The position numbers and the translations under genes were made by a program. DNA of 36,709 nt from positions 1-36,709 of the forward strand of contig JAFRQH010000019.1 in NCBI GenBank assembly GCA_017428725.1. The letters run 5' to 3'. Position 1 is the first letter of the stretch. Each line of letters opens with the position of its first letter. This stretch comes from Bacteroidales bacterium (lineage in GTDB: Bacteria > Bacteroidota > Bacteroidia > Bacteroidales > UBA932). Below the pieces are notes generated by a model. That model was not told the origin of the DNA. It made no database searches and worked only from the letters and a program-made list of their open reading frames with translations. Positions 7,876 to 17,583 of the stretch are shown here, one piece after another.

Positions 7876-9372
7876 TCAGTCCCTGGCGTGTCCGTCCGGA
7901 CCCGGCGGCAGGCCGAGCCCGCTCAGCCACAGCCCCAGCCAGGTGAGCGCAGCGTTGATGAGCAGCAGCTCGAACCCGATCCGGTAGCCGCCCAGCCAGG
8001 CTTCGCTGTGGGTGGAGAGTACGTAGCAGAGCACCGGCGCGAGCAGGCAGATGAAGGGGACCCAGCGGTCGCGCACGCGGCGCCGGGTGAGGATTCCGAA
8101 GAAGAACAGGCCCAGCAGGGGGCCGTAGGTGTAGCCTGCGACGGTGTAGATGGCGTCGATCACGCTCCCGTTGCGGATGGCGCCGAAGCCCAGGACCACG
8201 AAGCCCAGGACCACGGCGGCGAGGGCGTGGACGCGGCGGCGGGTGCGCAGCAGCCCCGCCTCGTCCCGGCGCCGGTCCGCGTGCAGGAAGTCCAGGGTGA
8301 AGGTGGTGGTGAGGGCGGTGAGCGCGGAGCCGGAGCTGCTGAAGGCCGAGGCGGCGAGGCCCAGCACGAAGAGCAGGCTCACCACGGGCGGCATCCAGGG
8401 GGTCCCGGCGGCGTCCGTGCCGCAGGCGACGGCCGGGAAGAGGTCGTCCGGGCGGGCGAAGTCCACGCCCGCCTGCGCGGCGAAGCGGTACAGCAGCACG
8501 CCCAGGGCCAGGAAGAGCAGGTTGACGGGGATGAAGGCCGCCCCGTAGCACATCATATTGCGCTGGCTCTCACGCAAGGTCCTGCAGGAGAGGTTCTTCT
8601 GCATCATGTCCTGGTCCATTCCGGTCATCGCCACGGTGGTGAACATCCCCGCGAGGAACTGCTTCCAGAAGTAACGCGTGTCCCGCCAGTCGTCCAGGAA
8701 CCAGATGCGGGACATCCCGCTGTCGCGGATGCTGCCGCACATCCCCCCGAAGTCCAGGCCCATCGTGCGCCCGATCACGACCGTGCAGATCACCACGGTC
8801 GCGATCAGCGCCAGGGTCTGGAGCATATCGGTCCAGACCAGCGAGCGCACCCCGCCGCGGAAGGTGTAGAGCCACACGCAGAGCATCGTGGCGGCGACGT
8901 TGGCCCAGAACGGGATGCCCAGCGGGCCGAAGACCACGAGCTGGAGCACGATGGCCGTCAGGTACATCCGCACCCCGCAGATGAGTACTTTGGAGAGCAG
9001 GAAGAATCCCGCGCCGGCGTGGTGGCTCCAGCTGCCGAAACGCCCCTCCAGATAGCTGTAGAGGCTGCTCAGGTCCATCCGGTAATAGAGCGGCAGCAGC
9101 ACGTAGGCGATCACGGCGTAGCCTGCCACGAAGCCCAGCGCCATCTGCAGGTAGGCCCACTGCGAGGCGGCCACCATCCCGGGCACGGACACGAAGGTGA
9201 TCCCGGAGATGGACGTGCTGACCATCGCCACCGCCACGGCCCACCAGGGCGACTTGCGCCCGCCCCGGAAGAAGTCGGCGCTGCCGGCGTGGCGCCGGGC
9301 AATGCGCCAGCCGACCGCGATGACCGCGGCCAGGTAGAGGGCCAGGGCGAGAAGCAGCAGGGCGGGGCTCAT
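7876..9372 (-). CDS. Sodium:solute symporter (SSS family)
   Basis: A 498-aa integral membrane protein with about 13 hydrophobic segments. The N-terminal pattern YLAAVIAVGWRIARR, then SADFFRGGRKSPWWAVAVAM and STSISGITFVSVPG, is the hallmark of the solute:sodium symporter family (SLC5-like). FRGGVRSLVWTDMLQ is the family's second well-conserved region, and SAFSSSGSALTALTTTFTLD contains the Na+-site Ser/Thr region. The substrate cannot be told from sequence; sialic acid, sugars or carboxylates are all possible. Its ATG lies three bases after the stop of the upstream 317-aa gene, so the two form an operon. Confidence 0.9.
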   Translation of the reverse strand: MSPALLLLALALYLAAVIAVGWRIARRHAGSADFFRGGRKSPWWAVAVAMVSTSISGITFVSVPGMVAASQWAYLQMALGFVAGYAVIAYVLLPLYYRMDLSSLYSYLEGRFGSWSHHAGAGFFLLSKVLICGVRMYLTAIVLQLVVFGPLGIPFWANVAATMLCVWLYTFRGGVRSLVWTDMLQTLALIATVVICTVVIGRTMGLDFGGMCGSIRDSGMSRIWFLDDWRDTRYFWKQFLAGMFTTVAMTGMDQDMMQKNLSCRTLRESQRNMMCYGAAFIPVNLLFLALGVLLYRFAAQAGVDFARPDDLFPAVACGTDAAGTPWMPPVVSLLFVLGLAASAFSSSGSALTALTTTFTLDFLHADRRRDEAGLLRTRRRVHALAAVVLGFVVLGFGAIRNGSVIDAIYTVAGYTYGPLLGLFFFGILTRRRVRDRWVPFICLLAPVLCYVLSTHSEAWLGGYRIGFELLLINAALTWLGLWLSGLGLPPGPDGHARD

Positions 9373-9375
9373 CCC

Positions 9376-10329
9376 TTACAGGCGGAACAGCAGGCCGAAG
9401 CCGAACGGGAAATCATAGAAATCCATCAGCCCCTCGGGACCGTACCCGCCCACGCCGAACCCGGCGTGGAAGTCCAGGGCGAATCCGTTGGTGATCCACC
9501 AGTCGTATTCGAGCCGGCCGACGAAGAAGGTGTCGAAGGAGTTGCCGACGGACGGCTTGTAGCGGAGCGAGAAGCCGAATCCGCCGTAGTCCAGCCCCGC
9601 GCCGATGCTGAAGGTGGGGATGGTGTACTGCTCCCAGGAGCGGGGGTAGGAGGCGATGCCGGCGTCGGCCAGCAGGGAGAACCCGCCCTTGCCGCCGAAC
9701 CGGGCCTTGAACTGGGCCACGTTGCGCCATTCGTACAGGGTGGCGAAATACTCCGTCCCCAGCCCCAGGGCACAGTACGGGAACCGGCTGTCCTCGACGT
9801 CCCAGTTGCGGGCCGCGGCGACGCCCAGCGCGGCGGTGGCGCCGACCGCCGTGGCGGCCATCCCCACCATCAGGCCCTTGTCCTCGTGCGGGTCGAGGTC
9901 TCCGAGGACGCGGGGAGATCCGAGGTACCAAGGCAGGCGGTAGAGCGGCACCCAGTCCAGGAAGACGAAGGCGTAGTCCTTGCGGTTCACCTTGCGGAAG
10001 CCGCGGGCGTCCAGGCCCTCGAAATAGATTTTGCCGGGCTGGGGCGTGAGCTCGCCCGACCAGCCCTTGAACACGCGGCCGTACTTGTCCACGGCCGTCA
10101 GCTCGTGGCGCACGGGCGTGGTGTCGACACTCAGGGCGCCGGGCGCGTCCAGTCCGGGCTTCGTCGGATGGGCGGCCGTCACGTCGCCGATGTATTCCTG
10201 GTCGATGTAGATGCGGATGGGCACGAGGTCCTGGTCCTGCGTCCAGAAGACGATGGACTGGGCGGACAGGGCCGCCGGGAACAGCAGCGTTGCGGCGGCC
10301 AGCAGGATCCGGATGGTGAAATTCTTCAT
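9376..10329 (-). CDS. Exported protein with PEGA-like N-terminus, probable outer-membrane protein
   Basis: A 317-aa protein starting at ATG 10329 with a signal peptide (MKNFTIRILLAAATLLFPAALSAQ). Residues ~25-110 look like a small beta domain of PEGA type (VPIRIYIDQEYIGDV, DKYGRVFKGWSGEL). A Gly/Ala hydrophobic patch follows (GLMVGMAATAVGATAALGV). The C-terminal half is rich in Gly and aromatic residues in alternating strands and ends in FGLLFRL, typical of an outer-membrane barrel. No known function is recognised. It is the first gene of a unit with the sodium symporter. An open frame continues upstream over sufB on the other strand, but the signal peptide and promoter fix the start. Confidence 0.7.
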   Translation of the reverse strand: MKNFTIRILLAAATLLFPAALSAQSIVFWTQDQDLVPIRIYIDQEYIGDVTAAHPTKPGLDAPGALSVDTTPVRHELTAVDKYGRVFKGWSGELTPQPGKIYFEGLDARGFRKVNRKDYAFVFLDWVPLYRLPWYLGSPRVLGDLDPHEDKGLMVGMAATAVGATAALGVAAARNWDVEDSRFPYCALGLGTEYFATLYEWRNVAQFKARFGGKGGFSLLADAGIASYPRSWEQYTIPTFSIGAGLDYGGFGFSLRYKPSVGNSFDTFFVGRLEYDWWITNGFALDFHAGFGVGGYGPEGLMDFYDFPFGFGLLFRL

Positions 10330-10349
10330 TTCTGCGGGCGGTTTTGATG

Positions 10350-10357
10350 CAAATATA
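10350..10357 (-). promoter_or_regulatory. Promoter -7 element, exported protein-symporter operon
   Basis: Minus-strand TATATTTG, 20 bases upstream of ATG 10329, within a 57-bp divergent intergenic region shared with sufB. Confidence 0.65.
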
Positions 10358-10371
10358 CAACAAAGAATGAT

Positions 10372-10379
10372 TATCTTTG
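10372..10379 (+). promoter_or_regulatory. sufBp: Promoter -7 element of the suf operon
   Basis: TATCTTTG, seven bases before the sufB ATG at 10387, so the leader is at most a few bases. The divergent promoter of the neighbouring operon overlaps the upstream region. No SufR- or IscR-type operator is recognisable. Confidence 0.7.
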
Positions 10380-10386
10380 CCCCTCT

Positions 10387-11831
<1,445 letters not shown>

Positions 11832-11835
<4 letters not shown>

Positions 11836-12437
11836 GCTGGGTAGAGATCGTTTCGGCCCTGTTGGGCCTGTCCTGCGTGTTCCTCGCAGGCCGCAATTCG
11901 AAGTATAACTTCTGGGTAGGCTACGTCTACAACATATTCCTGTTCGTGCTCTTCTGGCGGCAGCACCTCTACAGTGCGATGCTGCTCCAGCCCGTGTCCT
12001 TCGCGATCAACGCGTTCGGCCACTGGCGCTGGACCCACCCCAAGGAGGAGGAGCGCAGCGCGGCGGACGCGAGCCGCCTCAAGGTCGGCCACATCAGCAA
12101 GGAGCAGTGGCCGGGCCTGGTGCTGATGGTCTGCCTGGCCGGCGCGGTCTGGGCGATGTGCCTGGACTGGCTGCCCGTCAAGTGGCCCACCGTGTTCCAG
12201 CCGGACCCCTCGCCCTGGCTGGACTCCTACCTGCTGATGTTCACGCTCCTGGCCCAGTATCTCAGCGCGCAGAAGTGCTGGGAGTGCTGGATAGTGTGGC
12301 TGGTGGTCAATGCTGCCAACATCGTCCTCTACATCACTTCCGGACTCTATCTGATGCCGATCGTGAGCCTGCTGTACCTGGCCAACGGCATCTGGTCCCT
12401 CGTTTCGTGGAAAAAACTCTTCAACAAGGATGAATAA
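11832..12437 (+). CDS. pnuC: PnuC-like nicotinamide riboside transporter
   Basis: A 201-aa inner-membrane protein with about seven hydrophobic segments, the PnuC fold. Conserved features are the N-terminal [18 protein letters not shown], the Asn-bearing INAFGHWRW and the C-terminal signature [20 protein letters not shown], whose Trp and Asn residues line the substrate path in PnuC proteins. The family takes up nicotinamide riboside, the precursor of NAD, by facilitated diffusion; some relatives carry thiamine or other vitamins, so the substrate is inferred. Its start overlaps sufB by four bases and its end overlaps sufC by eight, so it is translationally locked inside the suf operon. Confidence 0.9.
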
Positions 12438-13185
12438 TCAAGTCTTACTGGAAATCAAGGGCCTGCACGCCTCCGTGGAGGGCAAGGAGATCCTCAAGGG
12501 GGTGGACCTGGTGATCCGCCGCGGCGAAGTGCACGCCGTGATGGGGCCCAACGGCGCCGGCAAGAGCACGCTGGGCGCCGTGCTGGCGGGCCGGCCGACC
12601 TTCGAGGTCACGGCCGGCAGCGTGGTCTACGACGGCCGCGACCTGCTCGCGCTCAGCCCCGAGGAGCGCTCCTGGGCCGGGCTCTTCCTGAGCTTCCAGT
12701 ACCCGGTGGAGATCCCGGGCGTGAGCATCACCAACTTCATGAAGGCTGCCGTGGCGGCCCGCCGCAAGGCGCAGGGCCGGCCCGAACTCACCCCCGGCGA
12801 GTATCTCAATCTCCTCAAGGAGAAGATGGCGCTCGTGCAGATGAAGGGCGAGTTCGCCCGCCGCGAGGTCAACGTGGGCTTCTCCGGCGGCGAAAAGAAG
12901 CGCAACGAGGTCTTCCAGATGGCGATGCTCGAGCCCACCCTCAGCATCCTCGACGAGACGGACTCCGGCCTGGACGTGGATGCGTTGCGGATCGTGGCCG
13001 AAGGCGTGAACCGCCTCCGGACCCCGGAGACTTCCGCCATCGTGATCACGCACTACCAGCGCCTGCTGGATTATATCGTACCGGATGTCGTCCACGTGCT
13101 CAAGGAGGGCCGCATCGTGCGGACGGGCGGACGCGAACTCGTGGACCAGATCGAACAGGAAGGTTACGAGAGCATCCATGGATAA
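12430..13185 (+). CDS. sufC: Fe-S assembly ATPase SufC
   Basis: A 251-aa ABC-type ATPase of normal SufC length. Visible motifs are Walker A (GPNGAGKST), the Q-loop segment SFQYPVEIPGVSITNFM, which is SufC-specific, the ABC signature in its SufC form (GFSGGEKKRNE), Walker B with catalytic Glu (LSILDETDSGLD) and the switch His (VITHYQR). It drives conformational change in the SufBD scaffold. Overlaps pnuC by eight bases and sufD by eight bases. Confidence 0.97.
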   Translation: MNNQVLLEIKGLHASVEGKEILKGVDLVIRRGEVHAVMGPNGAGKSTLGAVLAGRPTFEVTAGSVVYDGRDLLALSPEERSWAGLFLSFQYPVEIPGVSITNFMKAAVAARRKAQGRPELTPGEYLNLLKEKMALVQMKGEFARREVNVGFSGGEKKRNEVFQMAMLEPTLSILDETDSGLDVDALRIVAEGVNRLRTPETSAIVITHYQRLLDYIVPDVVHVLKEGRIVRTGGRELVDQIEQEGYESIHG

Positions 13186-13774
13186 CAGGGTTTATGTCAT
13201 CGGGCGCGACAGCGCCCCGCAGTATCTCCGGCTGGAGGCCGGGGAGGCGCTCGCGATGACCCTGGTTTTCCTGCCCGGCACGGGCGGCCGCTACTGCCTG
13301 GAGGTGGACCTGTGCGGCCCCGGTGCCTCGCTGGACCTCGCCGGCCTGTACCTCTGTCCGGCCGACGGGCAGTTGGACCTGCGGGTGCTCGTCCGCCACG
13401 CCGTGGGCGGCTGCACCTCCCGCCAGCTCTTCAAGGGCATCGTCGGCGGGACGGCCTCCGCCTCTTTCGACGGACTCATCTACGTGGCCCCCGACGCCCA
13501 GAAGACGGAGGCCTATCAGGAGAACCATGCCCTCCTGCTCTCCGAGACGGCCCGGGCGGAGTCCCGTCCGCAGCTCGAAATCTACGCCGACGACGTGCAG
13601 TGCTCCCACGGCGCCACGACCGGCTACCTCAATCCCGACGAACTGTTCTACCTGCGTTCGCGCGGCATCCCCGAAGACGAAGCCCGGCAGCTCCAGATGC
13701 AGGCCTTCCTCGCTCCGGTGGCGCGCCGCCTGGACGAAGCCTTAGCCGAAGAAGTCTATGCTAGTCTACCCTAA
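13178..13774 (+). CDS. sufD: SufD, unusually short (core and C-terminal part only)
   Basis: A 198-aa protein, about half the usual 400-450 aa of SufD. The start is ATG 13178 (MDNRVYVIGRD), overlapping sufC by eight bases, so no room exists for the normal N-terminal helical domain. What remains is the end of the beta-helix core plus the conserved C-terminal signature: NHALLLSETARAESRPQLEI, then YADDVQCSHGATTG and LFYLRSRGIPEDEA. The His of CSHG, which helps form the cluster site at the SufB-SufD interface, is kept. It overlaps ispE by 17 bases. Operon position and signature make SufD secure; whether the short form is native or a degenerated copy is not shown. Confidence 0.9.
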   Translation: MDNRVYVIGRDSAPQYLRLEAGEALAMTLVFLPGTGGRYCLEVDLCGPGASLDLAGLYLCPADGQLDLRVLVRHAVGGCTSRQLFKGIVGGTASASFDGLIYVAPDAQKTEAYQENHALLLSETARAESRPQLEIYADDVQCSHGATTGYLNPDELFYLRSRGIPEDEARQLQMQAFLAPVARRLDEALAEEVYASLP

Positions 13775-14513
13775 CGTCAAGATCAACCTCGGACTCAGCG
13801 TGCTGCGCCGCCGCCTGGACGGCTACCACGACATCGAGACGCTCTTCGTCCCGTATTTCGGGATGACGGACGAGCTCGAGATCACCCCCTCGGAGAGCCT
13901 GCGCTTCGTGGCCTCCGACAACGTGACCTGGGACGACGACCTCACCCTGCGTGCATACCACCTGCTCAGGTCCGACTTCGACCTGCCTCCCGTGCAGATC
14001 CGCCTGGAGAAGCGCTCCGCCGTGGGCGCTGGCCTGGGCGGGGGCTCCGCCGACGCCGCCTTCACGCTGATGGCGCTCACGGAGATGTTCCACCTGGGGC
14101 TGGAGGACTGGCAGCTGGCCGACTACGCCGCCTGTCTGGGCTCCGACTGCTCCTTCTTCATCTACAACCGCCCGATGCTGGGCGAGGGCCGGGGAGACGT
14201 CCTGACGGACTACGACCTCGACCTGTCGGACTACGAGATCCGGGTCGAGGTGCCCGAGGGCGTGCGCGTGAGCACGAGCGAGGCCTACTCGCGCGTGATC
14301 CCGCGCGAGCGGTTGGCGCTGCCGCCGCTGCGCGAGGCGCTGCGCTACCCCGTGGAGATGTGGCCGGAAGTGTTGTTCAACGACTTCGAGGCCTCCGTGT
14401 TCCCGATCCACCCGGAGGTGGAGCGGCTCAAGCAGCGCTTCTACGCCGAGGGCGCCGCGTACGCCTCGATGTCCGGCTCCGGCTCCGCCGTGTTCGGCTT
14501 GTTCCGGAAGTAA
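13758..14513 (+). CDS. ispE: 4-diphosphocytidyl-2-C-methyl-D-erythritol kinase IspE
   Basis: A 251-aa GHMP kinase, slightly shorter than the usual 270-290 aa. Key segments are the N-terminal PNVKINLGLSVLRRRLDGYHDI with the catalytic Lys region, the glycine-rich ATP loop VGAGLGGGSADAAF, the GSDCSFFIYNRPMLGEGRGD stretch and the C-terminal YASMSGSGSAVFGLF. It phosphorylates CDP-methylerythritol in the MEP isoprenoid route. Its overlap with sufD couples it to Fe-S assembly; the last two MEP enzymes, IspG and IspH, are Fe-S proteins, which gives the linkage biological sense. Confidence 0.95.
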   Translation: MLVYPNVKINLGLSVLRRRLDGYHDIETLFVPYFGMTDELEITPSESLRFVASDNVTWDDDLTLRAYHLLRSDFDLPPVQIRLEKRSAVGAGLGGGSADAAFTLMALTEMFHLGLEDWQLADYAACLGSDCSFFIYNRPMLGEGRGDVLTDYDLDLSDYEIRVEVPEGVRVSTSEAYSRVIPRERLALPPLREALRYPVEMWPEVLFNDFEASVFPIHPEVERLKQRFYAEGAAYASMSGSGSAVFGLFRK

Positions 14514-14520
14514 TTATTGC

Positions 14521-14528
14521 TATCTTTG
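14521..14528 (+). promoter_or_regulatory. Promoter -7 element of the DUF975-flippase unit
   Basis: TATCTTTG, 25 bases before the ATG at 14554 and seven bases after the ispE stop. Confidence 0.7.
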
Positions 14529-14553
14529 TCATTACTAAAACCTTTTGTTACAT

Positions 14554-15231
14554 ATGAGAACGAACAAGGAATACAAGAACGCCGCCCTTGCACGCCTGGA
14601 CGGCAACTGGAAGCCGGCCGTGCTGGCTACGTTGGTCTACCTCCTCATCGTGATGGTCTTCGCCGGTGCATACCAGGCCCCGGCCTTCCTGAATCCCGCG
14701 ATGCCCACCGCGCCGGAGAGCATGGGCTTCCTGCTCGGCATCGGCGGCGCTTCGCTCCTCGTTGGCATCTTCCTCTTCTATCCGCTGGAAGTGGGCTACC
14801 ACAACTCCATGCGGATCCTCTATGAGCGCCGCGACTACGATTCGACCCGGAACATGTTCGACATCTTCAAGTCCAATTATCTGCATAAGGTGGCGGGTAT
14901 GTTCCTGATGAACCTGAAGGTCCTCCTGTGGACGTTCCTGTTCATCATCCCCGGCATCGTGATGGCCTTCGCCTACGCGATGACGCCCTACATCCTCGAG
15001 GAGCATCCCGAGATCAGCGCCTGGGACGCGAGCGCCCGCAGCCGCGAGATGATGAAAGGCCATAAGTTCGACCTCTTCTACCTGTACCTCAGCTTCATCG
15101 GCTGGGCCCTGCTCGCGATCGTCACCCTCGGTATCGGCTTCCTCTGGCTGTCGCCGTACGTCGAGGGGGCTGTCGCCGCGTTCTACAACGACCTCAAGGC
15201 CGAGCAGGGCGAGATGGCCGTGACCGAATAA
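14554..15231 (+). CDS. DUF975 integral membrane protein
   Basis: A 225-aa protein with four to six hydrophobic segments, starting at ATG 14554 (MRTNKEYKNAALARLDGNWKP). The pattern A...L.GNW..A in front of the first membrane segment, MTPYILEEHPEISAWDASARSREMMKGHKFDLF (a conserved E.P...A...S...M.GHK element) and the LSPYVEGAVAAFYNDL ending are characteristic of DUF975 family proteins. The function of the family is unknown. It ends three bases before the next ATG and is probably cotranscribed with the flippase-ATP-grasp gene. Confidence 0.8.
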   Translation: MRTNKEYKNAALARLDGNWKPAVLATLVYLLIVMVFAGAYQAPAFLNPAMPTAPESMGFLLGIGGASLLVGIFLFYPLEVGYHNSMRILYERRDYDSTRNMFDIFKSNYLHKVAGMFLMNLKVLLWTFLFIIPGIVMAFAYAMTPYILEEHPEISAWDASARSREMMKGHKFDLFYLYLSFIGWALLAIVTLGIGFLWLSPYVEGAVAAFYNDLKAEQGEMAVTE

Positions 15232-15234
15232 TCC

Positions 15235-17583
15235 ATGCCGCAGGCTGCAGGACAGCTTTCGGAAAACAGCAGGAGGATTGCCCGCAATACCCTCCTGCTG
15301 TATTTCCGTATGTTCCTGCTGATGCTCATCGGGCTGTTCACCTCGCGTGTGGTGATGCGGACCCTGGGCATCGACGACTACGGCGTCTACAACGTCGTGG
15401 GCGGGGTGGTGACCGTCTTCACCTTCCTCACCACGTCGCTCTCCGCGGCCATCAGCCGCTACCTGGCGGCCAACCTGGACCAGGGCGACCCCGTCCGGCT
15501 GCGCCGCATCTTCTCCACGGGCGTGCTCATCCAGCTGGGCCTGGCCCTGCTGCTCGTGGTGCTGGTGGAGACGGCCGGCTTGTGGTGGGTCACCCACCGG
15601 CTGGACATCCCCCCGGGGCGGCTGGACGCCGCCCGCTGGGTGCTCCACTGCTCGCTGGGCGTGCTGGTGGTGAGTCTGCTGTCCGTACCCTTCAACGCCG
15701 CCATCATCGCCCACGAGCGGATGTCCGCCTTCGCCGTAATCAGCCTCGGCGAGGCCCTGCTCAAGCTGGGCGTGGCGCTGCTGCTGTATGTCTCGCCCGC
15801 CGACAAACTGGTGAGCTACGCCGTGCTGATGCTGGCGGTGGCCGTGGCGGTGCGCGCCGCGTACGGCCTGTACTGCCGGCGGCATTTCGCCGAGGCGCGC
15901 GGCCCGCTCCTGTGGGACGGCGCGCTCGTGCGCGAGATGACCGCCTTCGCCGGCTGGAGCTTCTTCGGCTCGAGCGCCTATGTGTTCAACACGCAGGGCG
16001 TCAACCAGGTGACCAACCTCTTCTTCGGCGTGGCGGTCAACGCCGCCCGGGGCGTGGCCTTGCAGGTCGAGAACATCGTCAAGCAGTTCGTCTCCAACTT
16101 CCTGACGGCCGTCAACCCGCAGATCACCAAGAGCTGGGCGGCCGGAGACCGCGACTACTGTTTCGCGCTGGTCCACAAGGGAGTCAAGTACTCCTGGCTC
16201 GTGATCCTGGCCTTCCTGGTGCCCGTGCTGGGCGAGGCGGAGCTGCTGCTGGACGTGTGGCTGGGCCCCGACAAAGTGCCGCCCCACGCCGCCACCTTCC
16301 TGCGCCTGACCCTCGCGGGACTGCTGGTGGACCTGGCCGGCAACCCGATGCTCACGCTGGTGCAGGCCACGGGGCGCGTCAAGCATTACTACCTGGTCAC
16401 GGGCCTGACTTCGTACCTGGGCCTGCCGCTGGTGTGGCTCGCCTTCAAGCTGGGGGCCGGGCCGGCCTGGGCCTACATCCTCTTCATCGCCGTGTACCTG
16501 GTGGTCTTCGTACAGCGGGTGGTGTTCGCCCGTCGCCTGGCGGACTTCCCGGTACGGCCCTTCCTGCGGCTGGTGCTCCTGCTGGTGATGACCACCTGCT
16601 TCGCGCTGGTACTCCCCATCGTGCTGCGCGGGACGGAGCTCGCGCCCGGCTGGCGCCTGCTGCTCGGCACGCTGCTGGGCTGGGCGATGATCGCCCACTA
16701 CGCCTGGTACTACCTGATGACCGCCGGCGAGCGGGGCTTCGTGCTCCGCAAGGTGGGGAAGTGGCTGCCCGACCGGCTGTTCCTCAAGGCCAAATACCGC
16801 GTGGTCTTCGGCAAACCCCTGTCGGTCAGCGGACCGGTCAGCTTCTCGGAGAAGATCCAGTGGCAGAAACTCAAGGACCGCAATCCGCTCTACCACACGC
16901 TGGTGGACAAGGCGGCGGTCAAGCCCTACGTGGCGGAGCGCATCGGTGCGGAGCATGTGGTGCCGACGCTGGGCGTCTGGGACTGCCCGGAGCAGATCGA
17001 CTGGGAGGCGCTGCCCGCGCAGTTCGTGCTCAAGTGCACGCACGACAGCGGCAGCACCATCGTTTGTACGGACAAGGCCGCCTTCGACCGGGAGGCCGCC
17101 TGTGCCAAGTTGTCCGCCGCCCTGGCGTCGGACTACTGGCGGCGCGACCGCGAGTGGGCCTACAAGGGTGTGCAGCCGCGCATCCTCGCCGAGGAATACC
17201 TGGGCGCGGGGCTCGCCGACTACAAACTTTTCTGCTTCGGCGGCCGGCCGGAATTCCTCTTCGTGGCCACGGACCGCGACAACCCCGAAGAGGAGACCAA
17301 GTTCGACTTCTTCGACACGCAGTGGCACCACCTGGACATCCGCAACGGGCATCCCAACGCCGCCGTGCCGCCGGCGCGCCCGGCGCACTTCGCGCAGATG
17401 CTGGCGTTGGCGCAGACCCTCGCGGAGGACTTCCCGCAGGTGCGCCTGGACTTCTACGAGACCCCGGACGGGCGCGTCCTGTTCGGCGAATACACCTTCT
17501 ACCACTGGAGCGGCTTCGTCCCCTATGAGCCCGACGGGACGGACGAGCGGTTGGGCGGCTATTTCATGATTCCGTTCAGATAA
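15235..17583 (+). CDS. Polysaccharide flippase fused to a TupA-like ATP-grasp domain
   Basis: A single 782-aa frame. Residues 1-~495 are a Wzx/MATE-type lipopolysaccharide flippase: NSRRIARNTLLLYFRMFLLM, SRVVMRTLGIDDYGVYNVVGG and about 12-14 hydrophobic segments. After a short cytosolic linker (ERGFVLRKVGKWLPDRLFLKAKYRVVFG) residues ~515-782 are a TupA-like ATP-grasp domain, recognised by GPVSFSEKIQWQKLKDRNPL, KAAVKPYVAERIG, PAQFVLKCTHDSGS, AEEYLGAGLADYKLFCFGG, VRLDFYETPDGRVLFGE and YTFYHWSG. Such domains occur in capsule and teichuronic-acid loci as presumed ATP-dependent ligases. The two are normally separate genes. No internal stop or frameshift is seen. Followed directly by a glycosyltransferase (TAATG overlap). 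Confidence 0.9.
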   Translation: MPQAAGQLSENSRRIARNTLLLYFRMFLLMLIGLFTSRVVMRTLGIDDYGVYNVVGGVVTVFTFLTTSLSAAISRYLAANLDQGDPVRLRRIFSTGVLIQLGLALLLVVLVETAGLWWVTHRLDIPPGRLDAARWVLHCSLGVLVVSLLSVPFNAAIIAHERMSAFAVISLGEALLKLGVALLLYVSPADKLVSYAVLMLAVAVAVRAAYGLYCRRHFAEARGPLLWDGALVREMTAFAGWSFFGSSAYVFNTQGVNQVTNLFFGVAVNAARGVALQVENIVKQFVSNFLTAVNPQITKSWAAGDRDYCFALVHKGVKYSWLVILAFLVPVLGEAELLLDVWLGPDKVPPHAATFLRLTLAGLLVDLAGNPMLTLVQATGRVKHYYLVTGLTSYLGLPLVWLAFKLGAGPAWAYILFIAVYLVVFVQRVVFARRLADFPVRPFLRLVLLLVMTTCFALVLPIVLRGTELAPGWRLLLGTLLGWAMIAHYAWYYLMTAGERGFVLRKVGKWLPDRLFLKAKYRVVFGKPLSVSGPVSFSEKIQWQKLKDRNPLYHTLVDKAAVKPYVAERIGAEHVVPTLGVWDCPEQIDWEALPAQFVLKCTHDSGSTIVCTDKAAFDREAACAKLSAALASDYWRRDREWAYKGVQPRILAEEYLGAGLADYKLFCFGGRPEFLFVATDRDNPEEETKFDFFDTQWHHLDIRNGHPNAAVPPARPAHFAQMLALAQTLAEDFPQVRLDFYETPDGRVLFGEYTFYHWSGFVPYEPDGTDERLGGYFMIPFR

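Noticed and set aside
7858..10347. 829-codon plus-strand frame opposite the symporter and exported protein
   Set aside because: Biased composition (Gly, Glu, His, Val, Arg) and no domain; it is antisense to two well-supported genes with promoters and signal peptides.
14548..17505. 985-codon minus-strand frame opposite the flippase fusion
   Set aside because: His/Gln/Glu/Val-rich shadow of GC-rich codons, no recognisable domain; the sense strand holds two clear protein families.
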